A stretch of DNA of 64,000 bases, from assembly GCF_000429845.1 (NCBI RefSeq), contig NZ_AUCQ01000018.1, positions 48,257 to 112,256 on the forward strand, in the 5' to 3' direction. Numbering within the stretch: position 1 is the stretch's first letter; every line of letters begins with the position of its first letter. The position numbers and the translations under genes are program-made. The DNA is from Comamonas composti DSM 21721. GTDB taxonomy: Bacteria; Pseudomonadota; Gammaproteobacteria; Burkholderiales; Burkholderiaceae_C. Shown one piece after another: positions 37,711 to 48,886 of this stretch. The notes beneath the pieces are model-generated. The model saw nothing but the letters and a program-made list of their open reading frames with translations, searched no databases and was not told the DNA's origin.

Positions 37711-39498
37711 ATGGAAATTTCCAAAGCTGAACTTTCAAGCGCGGCAGCAGCTGCGTATCAGTCGCAGGGCGCAGGCTCCGAAGAGCTCATGGGTGCCGAA
37801 ATCCTCGTTAAGTCCCTGCAGGCTGAGGGGGTAAAGCAGCTCTGGGGTTATCCCGGCGGAGCAGTTCTCTATATCTACGATGCGCTGTACAAGCAGGACA
37901 GCATCCAGCATGTGCTGGTGCGTCATGAGCAGGCTGCCGTGCACGCTGCCGATGGCTTTGCGCGTGCCACCGGTGAGGTAGGCGTTGCCCTGGTGACCTC
38001 CGGGCCGGGGCTGACCAATGCCGTCACCGGCATTGCAACGGCCTATACGGACAGCATTCCTCTGGTTGTGATCAGCGGCCAGACCGCAACCAATTACATT
38101 GGCACCGATGCCTTCCAGGAGTGCGACACGGTGGGCATTACGCGTCCCATCGTCAAGCACAACTTCTTGGTCAAGGATGCGCGCGAGTTGGCCGAGACCA
38201 TGAAGAAGGCCTTTCATATCGCACGCACCGGCCGTCCCGGCCCAGTGGTGGTCGATATTCCCAAGGACGTGTCGTTTCGCAAGGCCTTGTACACCGGTTA
38301 TCCCGAAAAAGTGCAGATGCGCTCCTACAACCCGGTACGCAAGGGTCATGCAGGACAGATACGCAAGGCACTGCAACTGCTGCTGACGGCCAAGCGCCCC
38401 TATATTTATACGGGTGGCGGTGTCTTGCTGGGCAATGCCTGCAATGAGCTGCGTACCCTGGTCGATATGCTGGGCTATCCGGTGACCCATACCCTGATGG
38501 GTCTGGGAGCTTATCCAGCCAGCGATCGCAAGTTCCTCGGCATGCTGGGCATGCATGGCACGATAGAAGCCAATAACGCCATGCAGAACTGTGATGTGCT
38601 GCTGGCTGTGGGGGCGCGGTTCGATGACCGCGTGATTGGCAACCCTAAGCACTTCATGTCGGTGGAGCGCAAGATCATCCACATCGACATCGACCCGTCC
38701 TCCATTTCGAAGCGTGTCAAGGTGGATGTGCCCATCGTCGGCGATGTCAAGGAGGTGCTGGGCGAGCTGATCTCTATGATCCGCGAGGCCACGGCACGTC
38801 CCGATGCCGAGGCCCTGGGCCAGTGGTGGAAAACCATCGAGGGCTGGCGCAGCCGGGACTGCCTGAATTATGACCGTGGCAATGCCTCGGTGATCAAGCC
38901 TCAGTATGTCGTCGAGACACTGTGGAACATGACCAAGGATGCGGATGCCTACGTCACTTCGGATGTGGGTCAGCACCAGATGTGGGCTGCGCAGTACTAT
39001 CGCTTCGAAGAGCCGCGTCGCTGGATCAACTCCGGTGGCCTGGGCACCATGGGCGTAGGTCTGCCCTATGCCATGGGCATCAAGCTGGCCAAGCCTGAAT
39101 CCGAGGTGTTCTGCATCACGGGCGAAGGCTCAATACAGATGAACATCCAGGAGCTGGCGACCTGTCTGCAGTACAACACGCCAGTCAAGGTAGTTTCGCT
39201 CAACAATCGCTATCTGGGCATGGTGCGCCAGTGGCAGGAGATCGAGTACTCGGGCCGTTACAGCAGCAGCTATATGGACTCCCTGCCCAACTTCGTGAAA
39301 TTGGCTGAGGCCTATGGTCATGTGGGAATGCTGATCGAGCGTCCAGAGGACGTGGAGCCGGCGCTGCGTGAAGCGCGCAAGCTCAAGGATCGGACGGTGT
39401 TCATGGACTTCCGCACCGATCCCACCGAGAATGTGTTCCCCATGGTGCAAGCCGGGCGCGGAATCACCGAAATGCTGCTGGGCGCCGACGATCTCTGA
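37711..39498 (+). CDS. ilvI: Acetolactate synthase large (catalytic) subunit
   Basis: A 595-residue ThDP- and FAD-dependent enzyme, first common step of valine/leucine/isoleucine synthesis. The ThDP glutamate is in LVRHEQAAVHAADGFARATG; the GDG-type cofactor motif is GEGSIQMNIQELATC…NNRYLGMVRQWQ. FAD-domain residues appear in GRPGPVVVDIPKDV. An N-terminal extension of ~25 residues precedes MGAEILVKSLQAEGV. The ATG at 37711 has AAAGG 9 bp upstream. ilvH and ilvC follow. Confidence 0.96.
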   Translation: MEISKAELSSAAAAAYQSQGAGSEELMGAEILVKSLQAEGVKQLWGYPGGAVLYIYDALYKQDSIQHVLVRHEQAAVHAADGFARATGEVGVALVTSGPGLTNAVTGIATAYTDSIPLVVISGQTATNYIGTDAFQECDTVGITRPIVKHNFLVKDARELAETMKKAFHIARTGRPGPVVVDIPKDVSFRKALYTGYPEKVQMRSYNPVRKGHAGQIRKALQLLLTAKRPYIYTGGGVLLGNACNELRTLVDMLGYPVTHTLMGLGAYPASDRKFLGMLGMHGTIEANNAMQNCDVLLAVGARFDDRVIGNPKHFMSVERKIIHIDIDPSSISKRVKVDVPIVGDVKEVLGELISMIREATARPDAEALGQWWKTIEGWRSRDCLNYDRGNASVIKPQYVVETLWNMTKDADAYVTSDVGQHQMWAAQYYRFEEPRRWINSGGLGTMGVGLPYAMGIKLAKPESEVFCITGEGSIQMNIQELATCLQYNTPVKVVSLNNRYLGMVRQWQEIEYSGRYSSSYMDSLPNFVKLAEAYGHVGMLIERPEDVEPALREARKLKDRTVFMDFRTDPTENVFPMVQAGRGITEMLLGADDL

Positions 39499-39523
39499 TC
39501 TGCGGCCAGCTCGCATCCAAGCT

Positions 39524-39650
39524 GCTGTCCCCGGGACAGCTTTCCATTGACGAATCTATTGCCTGCCGAGCCTGATGCTTACCGGCATCGGGGGAGGGCA
39601 GTACAAAACGGCAGTTTTTCGCGACCACTTGTTGGTCGTGCTGCCGTCGC
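39524..39650 (+). promoter_or_regulatory. Structured RNA between ilvI and ilvH, candidate ilvH motif
   Basis: Three hairpins fill the 173-bp gap: GCTGTCC-CCG-GGACAGC (39524–39540); CCTGATGC-TTACCG-GCATCGGG (39571–39592); and ACGGCAG…CTGCCGT (39608–39614 / 39641–39647) enclosing CGACCA-CTTGT-TGGTCG (39622–39638). An 'ilvH RNA motif' upstream of ilvH is described for betaproteobacteria; identity with it was not checked by covariance search. Confidence 0.6.
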
Positions 39651-39671
39651 AAAAAGAGGGATCTTCCAGAG

Positions 39672-41239
<1,568 letters not shown>

Positions 41240-41290
41240 TTGCTGAAACCTGTTCTTGCTGCCTGTGGTGGCAAGAACATGCAAATTCAG

Positions 41291-41314
41291 GGCCACCTTT
41301 GGGTGGCCTTTTTG
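41291..41314 (+). terminator. Terminator of the ilvIHC transcript
   Basis: GGCCACC-TTTG-GGTGGCC followed by TTTTT: a 7-bp GC-rich stem, tetraloop and T run, 52 bp after the ilvC stop. Confidence 0.92.
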
Positions 41315-41442
41315 GTTCTGACGTGCTGATGGGCAGGAGCTACACTGTTTGTGGCAGCAAAGCCCGCTCTGGGCTGCCTAAAATACTGCGATTTCAATAG
41401 CGGCATGAGTAGATGGCCGCTCACACCCAGGAGGTCTGATTG

Positions 41443-42315
41443 ATGCAACAAGGCAATGAGCCCGGCGAAAGTTTGGGAGCCATGCCGCGCAAGCTGCGCA
41501 AAGGCATTTATGTGCTTCCCAATCTGTTTACGCTGGCAGCGCTGTTTGGTGGCTTCTATGCCATCGTCATGGCCATGAATGGCAAGTTCGAGCTGGCTGC
41601 GGTTGGCGTCTTCTGTGCCATGGTGCTCGACAGCCTCGATGGTCGAGTGGCTCGCATGACTCACACCCAAAGTGCGTTTGGCGAGCAAATGGACTCTTTG
41701 TCCGATATGGTTTCTTTTGGTGCGGCGCCGGCGCTGATTGCCTACGAATGGGCTCTTCGACCGCTGGGGCGCTGGGGCTGGATCGCGGCCTTTGTCTACT
41801 GTGCTTGCGCGGCCTTGCGGCTTGCTCGCTTCAATGTGAATACCGCCGTGGTCGATAAGCGCTACTTTCAGGGCATGCCGTCGCCTGCAGCGGCAGCGTT
41901 GGTTGCGGGCTTCATCTGGCTGACTAGCGCTCTCATGGTGTCACACCGTGATGTGCCGATCTTTGGGGAAGTAATCTCCTGGTTTGGCGGCTACCCCGCG
42001 GACAGGGCAGATCTGTCTTGGATCATGTTTGCAATCACCTTGTTTGCAGGTCTGACCATGGTGACGAACATTCCTTATTACAGCTTCAAGGACTTTGGCG
42101 GCCATAAAAGCGTCCCCTTTGTGTTTCTGGTTGCTGCGGCCTTGCTGATGGGCGTGGTGAGCATTGAGCCGGCCACCATGCTGTTTCTGTTCTTTGTGGG
42201 CTATTCGATATCGGGCTATGTGATTTATGCTTGGCGTCGAGCCAAGGGCGAGCACGCGAGCATCGTGGCAACGTCCAAGGATGAGCCCGATGAACGTGGG
42301 CTTCATGACGACTGA
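41443..42315 (+). CDS. pssA: CDP-diacylglycerol–serine O-phosphatidyltransferase
   Basis: A 290-residue inner-membrane enzyme making phosphatidylserine. The CDP-alcohol phosphotransferase motif is complete: DSLDGRVARMTHTQSAFGEQMDSLSD (pieces DGRVAR … G … D … D). Seven or eight hydrophobic segments are seen. A perfect AGGAGG lies 8 bp before the ATG at 41443; an in-frame TTG at 41440 is one codon earlier. It is separated from ilvC by a terminator, so has its own promoter. Confidence 0.94.
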   Translation: MQQGNEPGESLGAMPRKLRKGIYVLPNLFTLAALFGGFYAIVMAMNGKFELAAVGVFCAMVLDSLDGRVARMTHTQSAFGEQMDSLSDMVSFGAAPALIAYEWALRPLGRWGWIAAFVYCACAALRLARFNVNTAVVDKRYFQGMPSPAAAALVAGFIWLTSALMVSHRDVPIFGEVISWFGGYPADRADLSWIMFAITLFAGLTMVTNIPYYSFKDFGGHKSVPFVFLVAAALLMGVVSIEPATMLFLFFVGYSISGYVIYAWRRAKGEHASIVATSKDEPDERGLHDD

Positions 42316-42387
42316 GTTGACGTGGCGAAAAGAGTGCAGATTGCGCCCTTGATTTCTTCTTGCGCCAGCTGTGTTAGAGTGGGACGC

Positions 42388-42441
42388 ATGCAATACCTGT
42401 CGCTAGCTCTACTACTAATGTCCAACGGGCAGAGACAGTAG
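42388..42441 (+). CDS. leuL: Leucine operon leader peptide
   Basis: A 17-codon ORF encoding [17 protein letters not shown] with five Leu codons; four are CTA, a rare codon in this GC-rich genome. It precedes a terminator hairpin and leuA. Translation of the Leu codons would sense charged tRNA-Leu levels and control attenuation. Confidence 0.88.
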   Translation: MQYLSLALLLMSNGQRQ

Positions 42442-42498
42442 CGCGCGTACATACCTACTCTCATGGCCCGTTTGCACCAGCGACGGGCCGTTTTGTTT
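42424..42498 (+). promoter_or_regulatory. leuA transcription attenuator
   Basis: Terminator: GGCCCGT (42465–42471) pairs with ACGGGCC (42483–42489), followed by GTTTTGTTT. Antiterminator: AACGGGC (42424–42430, inside leuL) pairs perfectly with GCCCGTT (42466–42472) and would block the terminator. A ribosome stalled at the CTA codons leaves 42424–42430 free; one reaching the stop codon covers it. Confidence 0.88.
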
Positions 42499-42560
42499 GT
42501 GGGGTCGCTGGAGTGGACGGGTCTTTGTTTTATCGACTGACCATAGAAAGCACTTCAGCC

Positions 42561-44240
42561 ATGTTGCAAAACCCCTCGACTAAGTACCGTGCGTTTGCTC
42601 CTGTTCGCCTTGTCGACAGGACTTGGCCTGACGCCGTAATCACCAAGGCGCCCATATGGTGTAGCGTGGATTTGCGCGATGGCAACCAGGCTTTGATCGA
42701 ACCCATGGATATAGAGCGCAAGGTGCGCATGTTCGATCAGTTGGTGAAGATCGGTTTCAAGGAAATTGAGGTCGGCTTTCCTTCTGCATCGCAGGTCGAG
42801 TTCGACTTCATGCGCAAGCTTATAGAAGAGAACCGCATTCCTGATGATGTGACCGTACAGGTTCTGACCCAGGCGCGCGAGCACTTGGTACGCCGCACTT
42901 TTGAAGCCCTGGAAGGCGTGCCGCGCGCAATCGTCCATCTCTACAACGCCACGGCTCCCGTGATGCGCCGTGTAGTGCTCAATATGAGCGAGGATGAAAT
43001 TGTGGAGCTGGCAACCAGCAACGCCAAGATGTTCAAGGACATTGCTGCAACCTATCCGCAAACCAAATGGACTTTTGAATACTCGCCCGAAATGTATTCG
43101 GACACCGAGCTTGAGTTTTCCAAGCGAGTGATCGATGCGGTAACTGCAGTCTGGCAGCCCACCCCTGAAAACAAATGCATCATCAACTTGCCAACCACGG
43201 TCGAGCATTCGACGCCGAACATCTTTGCGGACATGGTCGAGTGGACGCATCGCAATATGGCGCGCCGCGACAGCGTGGTGCTTTCGGTTCATCCACATAA
43301 CGATCGAGGCACGGGTACCGCCACGGCGGAGCTGGCACTTATGGCCGGAGCCGACCGTCTTGAGGGTTGCCTGTTCGGCAACGGCGAGCGCACGGGCAAC
43401 CTCGATGTGGTCAATGTAGCGCTCAATATGTACATCCAGGGTGTTTCGCCGGAGCTCGATTTTTCCAATATCGATGACATCCGCAGCACGGTCGAGTACT
43501 GCAACCAACTGCCCGTGCATCCGCGCCATCCTTATGTGGGGGATCTGGTCTACACCTCGTTTTCGGGCTCGCACCAGGATGCGATCAAGAAAGCTTTCAC
43601 AGCACGTAAAGAGGGAGATATTTGGGACATGCCTTATCTGCCGATCGATCCCAAGGATCTGGGGCGCAGTTATGAGGCCGTGATTCGCGTCAACAGCCAG
43701 TCGGGCAAGGGCGGGATTGCCTACTTACTTGAAAGCGAATATGGCTTGCAGCTGCCCCGCCGTCTGCAGATCGAGTTCAGTCAGGTAGTGCAAGGTGAAA
43801 TGGATGCCAGCGGTAAGGAACTGGCGGCAGCCGACCTGTGGGCGCTGTTTCAGCGAGAGTATGGGCTGGGTGCTGTGTCAGCACCCCAATATCGCCTCAG
43901 CGAGGCTCAGGGGCAGGTCAGTCTTGAGGCCGAGCTCGTTGTGAATGGCGAAAAAATCGCAGTCCAAGGCCAGGGTACTGGGCCTATCGACGCTTTCGTT
44001 CAGGCCTTGTGTGAGCAGCAGGGGCGCAGCGTGCGCGTGCTGGACTACAACGAGCATGCGATTGGTGAAGGTGCGAGTGCAAAGGCCATTGCCTATGTGG
44101 AGTTGCGTGTAGACGATTCCCAGGTCTGCTACGGCGTTGGCGTGGATGCGAACATCGTCTCCGCATCGTTTCGTGCCATCATGTCGGGATTGCAGCGAGC
44201 GTCCCAGGCTCAGGCCGTGCCGGAGACGGCTGTCGCCTAA
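42561..44240 (+). CDS. leuA: 2-isopropylmalate synthase, long form (TIGR00970-like)
   Basis: A 559-residue enzyme condensing acetyl-CoA and 2-ketoisovalerate, first committed step to leucine. The TIM barrel has [15 protein letters not shown] and the metal motif [15 protein letters not shown]-terminal LeuA allosteric domain (about 430–540) is present. DLRDGNQ rather than TLRDGEQ marks the long form found in actinobacteria, fungi and some proteobacteria. The ATG at 42561 starts [12 protein letters not shown]. It is controlled by the leader just upstream. Confidence 0.94.
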   Translation: MLQNPSTKYRAFAPVRLVDRTWPDAVITKAPIWCSVDLRDGNQALIEPMDIERKVRMFDQLVKIGFKEIEVGFPSASQVEFDFMRKLIEENRIPDDVTVQVLTQAREHLVRRTFEALEGVPRAIVHLYNATAPVMRRVVLNMSEDEIVELATSNAKMFKDIAATYPQTKWTFEYSPEMYSDTELEFSKRVIDAVTAVWQPTPENKCIINLPTTVEHSTPNIFADMVEWTHRNMARRDSVVLSVHPHNDRGTGTATAELALMAGADRLEGCLFGNGERTGNLDVVNVALNMYIQGVSPELDFSNIDDIRSTVEYCNQLPVHPRHPYVGDLVYTSFSGSHQDAIKKAFTARKEGDIWDMPYLPIDPKDLGRSYEAVIRVNSQSGKGGIAYLLESEYGLQLPRRLQIEFSQVVQGEMDASGKELAAADLWALFQREYGLGAVSAPQYRLSEAQGQVSLEAELVVNGEKIAVQGQGTGPIDAFVQALCEQQGRSVRVLDYNEHAIGEGASAKAIAYVELRVDDSQVCYGVGVDANIVSASFRAIMSGLQRASQAQAVPETAVA

Positions 44241-44255
44241 GGTCTGAAGCATTCC

Positions 44256-44287
44256 AGCCGGTGGGGCGCAAGCCCCCCGGCTTTTTT
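44256..44287 (+). terminator. Terminator between the two leuA genes
   Basis: AGCCGG-(T)-GGGGC / GCCCC-CCGGCT with a GCAA loop, followed by TTTTTT. It should separate the first leuA transcript from the second, 46 bp further on. Confidence 0.9.
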
Positions 44288-44333
44288 GTTGCAGCGATTC
44301 AAGAGCATTCAAAGCCACACAGGAGCAAGCCCC

Positions 44334-45872
44334 ATGATCGATCAGCTCATCATTTTCGATACCACTTTGCGCGATGGCGAGCAGTCGCCGGGCGCATCGA
44401 TGACGCGCGATGAGAAACTGCGCATAGCGCGCCAGCTCGAACGTCTCAAGGTGGATGTGATCGAGGCCGGCTTTGCCGCCAGCTCCAACGGCGATTTCGA
44501 GTCCGTGCAGGCCATTGCCCGCGCCATCAAGGACTCGACCATTTGCTCCCTGGCCCGTGCCAACGACCGCGACATCGCGCGTGCAGCCGAAGCCTTGAAA
44601 GAGGCAAGCCGCGCTCGCATTCACACTTTCATTGCAACCAGCGCATTGCACATGGAGAAAAAGTTGCGCATGACGCCTGAGCAGGTGCTGGAGCAGGCCA
44701 GGCAGTCCGTGCGCTTTGCGCGGAATCTGATTGCCGATATCGAGTTCAGTCCCGAGGACGGCTATCGCAGCGATCCCGATTTCCTGTGCCGCGTCATCGA
44801 GGCCGTGATCTCCGAAGGCGCAACCACGATCAATGTGCCAGACACCGTGGGCTATGCGATTCCCGAGCTTTATGGCAACTTCATCAAAAACCTGCGCGAG
44901 CGCATTCCGAACAGCGACAAGGCGGTCTGGAGCGTGCACTGCCACAACGATCTGGGAATGGCCGTGGCCAACTCCCTGGCGGGAGTGAAGATCGGTGGTG
45001 CCCGCCAGATCGAGTGCACGATTAATGGACTTGGCGAACGCGCTGGCAACTGCTCGTTGGAGGAGGTCGTGATGGCCGTGAAGACGCGCAAGGATTACTT
45101 TGGCCTCAACGTCAACATCGATGCCCAGCACATCGTCGCGGCCAGCCGCATGGTCAGCCAGACCACGGGCTTCGTGGTCCAGCCCAACAAGGCCGTGGTG
45201 GGCGCCAACGCATTTGCACATGCCTCTGGCATTCATCAGGATGGAGTGCTCAAGGCGCGTGATACCTACGAGATCATGCGTGCCGAAGATGTGGGCTGGA
45301 GCGCCAACAAGATCGTGCTGGGCAAGCTCAGTGGGCGCAATGCCTTCAAGCAGCGTCTGCAAGAACTTGGTGTTGAACTCGATAGCGAGGCTGCGATCAA
45401 CACCGCCTTCGCACGCTTCAAAGAGCTGGCCGACCGCAAGAGTGAAATCTTCGACGAGGACATTCTGGCGCTGGTCACCGAGCAGGGCGCGCATCAGCAG
45501 GCCGATTCATTTCAGCTGATCTCCCTGGCCCAGCAAAGCGAAACCGGTGAGCAACCGCACGCTTGCGTGGTCTTCAGCCGCGAGGGCCATGAGATCAAGG
45601 CGAGCTCAGAAGGCAATGGCCCGGTCGATGCCTCGTTCAAGGCGATTGAGTCTGTGGTGCAAAGCGGCGCCGAAATGCTGCTGTATTCGGTCAATGCGAT
45701 CAGCGGCTCCACTGAGAGCCAGGGTGAAGTGACTGTTCGCTTGCAGCGCAGTGGTCGTGTGGTGAATGGCGTGGGGGCAGATCCCGACATTGTTGTCGCT
45801 TCGGTCAAGGCCTACTTGAGTGCGCTCAACAAACTTCACTGTCATGTGGAAGCTGTGCCAGCGCAAGGGTAA
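44334..45872 (+). CDS. leuA: 2-isopropylmalate synthase, short form (TIGR00973-like)
   Basis: A 512-residue second isopropylmalate synthase from a different branch of the family. It has [16 protein letters not shown], the metal motif [16 protein letters not shown], and [12 protein letters not shown]. The C-terminal allosteric domain is present ([20 protein letters not shown]). AGGAG lies 8 bp before the ATG at 44334. No separate promoter was identified after the upstream terminator. Confidence 0.94.
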   Translation: MIDQLIIFDTTLRDGEQSPGASMTRDEKLRIARQLERLKVDVIEAGFAASSNGDFESVQAIARAIKDSTICSLARANDRDIARAAEALKEASRARIHTFIATSALHMEKKLRMTPEQVLEQARQSVRFARNLIADIEFSPEDGYRSDPDFLCRVIEAVISEGATTINVPDTVGYAIPELYGNFIKNLRERIPNSDKAVWSVHCHNDLGMAVANSLAGVKIGGARQIECTINGLGERAGNCSLEEVVMAVKTRKDYFGLNVNIDAQHIVAASRMVSQTTGFVVQPNKAVVGANAFAHASGIHQDGVLKARDTYEIMRAEDVGWSANKIVLGKLSGRNAFKQRLQELGVELDSEAAINTAFARFKELADRKSEIFDEDILALVTEQGAHQQADSFQLISLAQQSETGEQPHACVVFSREGHEIKASSEGNGPVDASFKAIESVVQSGAEMLLYSVNAISGSTESQGEVTVRLQRSGRVVNGVGADPDIVVASVKAYLSALNKLHCHVEAVPAQG

Positions 45873-45882
45873 ACGCTAGGCT

Positions 45883-45941
45883 TATAATCTCATCCAGATT
45901 ATCGAAAAGTCGCACAAGTGGTTGTCACTGTGCGATTTTTT
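45883..45941 (+). terminator. Terminator after second leuA, preceded by a TATAAT
   Basis: TCGCACA-A-GTG-GTTGT-CAC-TGTGCGA followed by TTTTTT (45910–45941). A perfect TATAAT sits just upstream (45883–45888), so a very short terminated transcript is conceivable. Confidence 0.8.
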
Positions 45942-45990
45942 AGATTAAGCTAGAAACAATATACACATTCTTGCTGCTTGGAGCATCTGG

Positions 45991-47097
45991 ATGCATTCTT
46001 ACCGCCCCCCCCGTCTTGGCCGCCTGGCGCAACTGTTGTCCATATTGGCTTTGGGTTGGGCCTTGGGCTCGCCTGTCGTGCAAGCGGCTCCTGCGAAGAA
46101 GCTTGCCAAAAAACCGGTTGCGGCAGCTCCTGCCAAGAAGGCTGCTAAGCCTCGGGTGGCGGTTGCCTCCAAGGGTAAGCCTGCTGGCCGGGTCGCTGCC
46201 AAGAGTGCGGTCCGCCCTAATCGCGCCATTGCTCGCAATGCTGCTGCGCCTGTGCGTGCCATAGCTTATGCGCCACGCCTGTCGTTTGGCCAGATGGCCG
46301 GCCTGCATGAAGTCAGCGATCCATTGGACCTCAAAAGCAGCGTCGCCTTGGTTATGGATCAGGACACGCACGAAGTGCTGTTCAGCAAGAACGAGCAGGC
46401 TGTGCTGCCCATTGCCTCTTTGACCAAGCTCATGACGGGACTGATCATCACCCAGGCGCATTTGCCCATGGATGAAATGATCACCATCACCCAGGCCGAT
46501 GTGGATACGGCAAAGGGCAGCAGCTCGCGCCTTGCCATCGGCACGACGCTATCGCGTGCCGAGATGCTGCACCTGGCCTTGATGTCCAGTGAGAATCGCG
46601 CGGCCCATGCCCTGGGGCGAACTTATCCTGGAGGGCTGGATGTCTTTGTGCAGCAGATGAACGTCAAGGCCAGGCTGCTGGGCATGATGGACACGCGTTA
46701 TGAGGAGCCCACGGGCCTTTCGAGTCGCAACCAGTCCAGTGCCCGGGATCTTGCGGCCCTGGTGAACGTGGCCTATAGCGATCCGTTGCTGCGCGAGTAC
46801 TCGACCTCGACTGGCTACGAGGTGGCAGTAGGACGCCGTACCCTGCAGTACAACAATACCAACCGCCTGGTACACAACCCTGCCTGGGAGATAGGCCTGC
46901 AAAAAACCGGTTATATCTCCGAAGCTGGCCGCTGCCTGGTGATGCAGACCCATGTTGCGGGGCGCAAGCTCATCATGGTGTTTCTGGATTCTGCGGGCAA
47001 GCTCAGCCGAATCGGTGATGCCGAGCGCGTGCGCAACTGGGTGGAGTCCATGGGTCATGTGGCCACCGAGACCCTGGCGCGAAATATCAAGGGCTGA
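45991..47097 (+). CDS. pbpG: D-alanyl-D-alanine endopeptidase/carboxypeptidase (PBP7-like)
   Basis: A 368-residue periplasmic peptidase of the S11 family. The signal peptide ends near SPVVQAAPA. A Lys/Ala-rich low-complexity stretch (about 34–90) follows. The penicillin-binding motifs are SLTK (IASLTKLMTG), SEN (MSSENRAAHAL) and KTG (LQKTGYISEAG), all in order and correctly spaced. It trims cross-linked or terminal D-Ala in peptidoglycan. It is convergent with mtfA across a shared terminator. Confidence 0.92.
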   Translation: MHSYRPPRLGRLAQLLSILALGWALGSPVVQAAPAKKLAKKPVAAAPAKKAAKPRVAVASKGKPAGRVAAKSAVRPNRAIARNAAAPVRAIAYAPRLSFGQMAGLHEVSDPLDLKSSVALVMDQDTHEVLFSKNEQAVLPIASLTKLMTGLIITQAHLPMDEMITITQADVDTAKGSSSRLAIGTTLSRAEMLHLALMSSENRAAHALGRTYPGGLDVFVQQMNVKARLLGMMDTRYEEPTGLSSRNQSSARDLAALVNVAYSDPLLREYSTSTGYEVAVGRRTLQYNNTNRLVHNPAWEIGLQKTGYISEAGRCLVMQTHVAGRKLIMVFLDSAGKLSRIGDAERVRNWVESMGHVATETLARNIKG

Positions 47098-47128
47098 TAC
47101 GGCTGTACGGTCTTGACCGTGCTTGGTG

Positions 47129-47153
47129 AAAACGGCGCGCGAGCGCCGTTTTT
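47129..47153 (+). terminator. Bidirectional terminator between pbpG and mtfA
   Basis: AACGGCGC-GCGA-GCGCCGTT flanked by A's on the left and T's on the right, so it can stop transcripts from both convergent genes. Confidence 0.88.
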
Positions 47154-47155
47154 CG

Positions 47156-48040
47156 TTATGGCTTGGGCAAGCTTGAAGCCTCGGGGTGGAACAAGGCCTC
47201 GAGCAGCCCAGCAAGCTTAGGGAACTCCTGATCAAAGCGCTGGCGCTGCACAAAGAAGGCTTCGCAGGCCACGGCAAAGAATTCGGCCGGGGCGCTGGCC
47301 CCATAGTCATCGAGCCAGGGCGGCTGGCCGCCAAAGCGCTGGGCGATGATGACCTGCTCGCGAAATGTCTCATAGGCCTGGCCCCAGTGGGCTTGCCATA
47401 TCCGGCGCGCTTCGCGTGCCGAGCCGGCGCCCATGAACCCAGGGGGCAGGGGAGGGCAGCCATCGGCGCTGCCGTTCCTCATGTCTATCTTGTGGGCGAA
47501 TTCGTGGATCACGACGTTCATCGTGCTCTGAGTGCCTGGGGCGTTGTGGGCATGAGGCCTGCGGCCCGCATCCACGGCCTGCCAGCTGAGCATCACAGGG
47601 CCCTTTTCCATGGCTTCACCCATGATCACTTCGTCGTAATAGTGCATGACCCCGGCTTCGTCACGGTACTCGCGGCGGGCCACAGCTTCCCCCGGATGCA
47701 CGACGATGCCTACAAAGTCGTCATACCAGCGCAGCGCCTGCACGGGCTCTCCCCAGTGCAGCAGGGGTAGACAGGCCTGGGCTGCAATTTCCACGGCCAT
47801 GGCATCGGTGACTATCAGGCCATGGGCGCCATGAAAGCGTTTGTGCTGAAGAAACCGGGCAGCGAGTGCGCGCAGCTTGGCTTGCTCGGCAAGTTCGAGT
47901 TCGGCCAGGAAGGGATAGGTGTTCAGAGTGCAAAGCCAGAGCGCTGCCGGGATCTCGGGCAGTGGCGCGATGCTTGCGCTGGCCCGCATGATCAGGCGCC
48001 GGATCTTGCGTCTGATCCTTTGCCAGGGGCTGGTGTCCAT
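47156..48040 (-). CDS. mtfA: Zinc-dependent peptidase MtfA (M90)
   Basis: A 294-residue cytosolic metallopeptidase. The zinc motif HEFAHKIDM is in NVVIHEFAHKIDMRNG, with a downstream glutamate-containing SAPAEFFAVACEAFF. E. coli MtfA binds the Mlc repressor and so affects glucose PTS genes; whether that partner exists here is unknown. The stop codon abuts a terminator. It lies 3 bp after lpxH on the same strand. Confidence 0.9.
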   Translation of the reverse strand: MDTSPWQRIRRKIRRLIMRASASIAPLPEIPAALWLCTLNTYPFLAELELAEQAKLRALAARFLQHKRFHGAHGLIVTDAMAVEIAAQACLPLLHWGEPVQALRWYDDFVGIVVHPGEAVARREYRDEAGVMHYYDEVIMGEAMEKGPVMLSWQAVDAGRRPHAHNAPGTQSTMNVVIHEFAHKIDMRNGSADGCPPLPPGFMGAGSAREARRIWQAHWGQAYETFREQVIIAQRFGGQPPWLDDYGASAPAEFFAVACEAFFVQRQRFDQEFPKLAGLLEALFHPEASSLPKP

Positions 48041-48043
48041 GGC

Positions 48044-48868
48044 TCAGGCAATCGCCAGGGCCAGAGGCAGCCGCCTCAGGCCCTGGGCGCGGCTCCAGCG
48101 CAGAACCTGGGCGCGTGGTGGGCTGGCGGCCAGGTCCCAGTCGCTGAGCACGATGCGGTTCAGACCCTCGCCCAGATCATGCTCTGCGGGTCTGTGGGTA
48201 TGGCCGTGAATCAATGTGTTCGCGTTTGCTGCCTGCAGCCAGACGCGCGTGGCTGGCGTATCGAGATCCGCATAAGAGGGCATGGTGCGGGAGGACGAGC
48301 TGCCGGGCTCATGATGCTTGCGCGCTTCGCTCTCCTGGCGTATGGCCCGGGCCTGCTCCCGGCGCAAGGCCAGGGGTTGGGCCAGAAATCCGGCCTGCCA
48401 GGCGGGTGTGCGTGCCAGGGCTCTGAAGCGCTGGTAGTCCACGTCATCCAGGCACAGTGCATCGCCATGGCTCAGCAGCAAGCGCTGATTGGCGCAGTCC
48501 AGGACGGTGGGGTCGGCAAGTGTCTGGGTTCCGCAGACCGCATCGAAATGCGCGCCTGTCAGAAAGTCGCGATTGCCTTGCATGAAGAACAGTGCGCGCT
48601 GCTCAGAGGCCGCACGCAGCATGGCGGCGCAGCGGGCTTCAAAGCTTTCCGACTCGTCCAGGCAGTCATCCCCGACCCAGACTTCAAACAGGTCGCCGAG
48701 CATGAAGACGGCATCGGCCGTGGTGGCCTGCAGGTAGTGCTGCCAGGCCTGCACGGTCTCGGGTTCGCTGGCCTGCAGATGCAGGTCGGAGATGAAATCC
48801 AGCGTCTTCCAGTGCGCAGGCAATTGCCACTCGGGAATGGTATCTGGGAGGCTGGACGCAGTGTTCAT
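48044..48868 (-). CDS. lpxH: UDP-2,3-diacylglucosamine diphosphatase
   Basis: A 274-residue calcineurin-type phosphoesterase producing lipid X in lipid A synthesis. Metal motifs DFISDLHL, MLGDLFEVWVGDD, FMQGNRDF, LLSHGDALC and LIHGHTHRP are all present. A short His/Ser-rich stretch (KHHEPGSSSSR) before the last motif is slightly longer than usual. The ATG at 48868 begins MNTASSLPDTIP; upstream in-frame sequence encodes only the palindrome described separately. Confidence 0.93.
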   Translation of the reverse strand: MNTASSLPDTIPEWQLPAHWKTLDFISDLHLQASEPETVQAWQHYLQATTADAVFMLGDLFEVWVGDDCLDESESFEARCAAMLRAASEQRALFFMQGNRDFLTGAHFDAVCGTQTLADPTVLDCANQRLLLSHGDALCLDDVDYQRFRALARTPAWQAGFLAQPLALRREQARAIRQESEARKHHEPGSSSSRTMPSYADLDTPATRVWLQAANANTLIHGHTHRPAEHDLGEGLNRIVLSDWDLAASPPRAQVLRWSRAQGLRRLPLALAIA

Positions 48869-48886
48869 CGCGATAGATAAAGCAAA

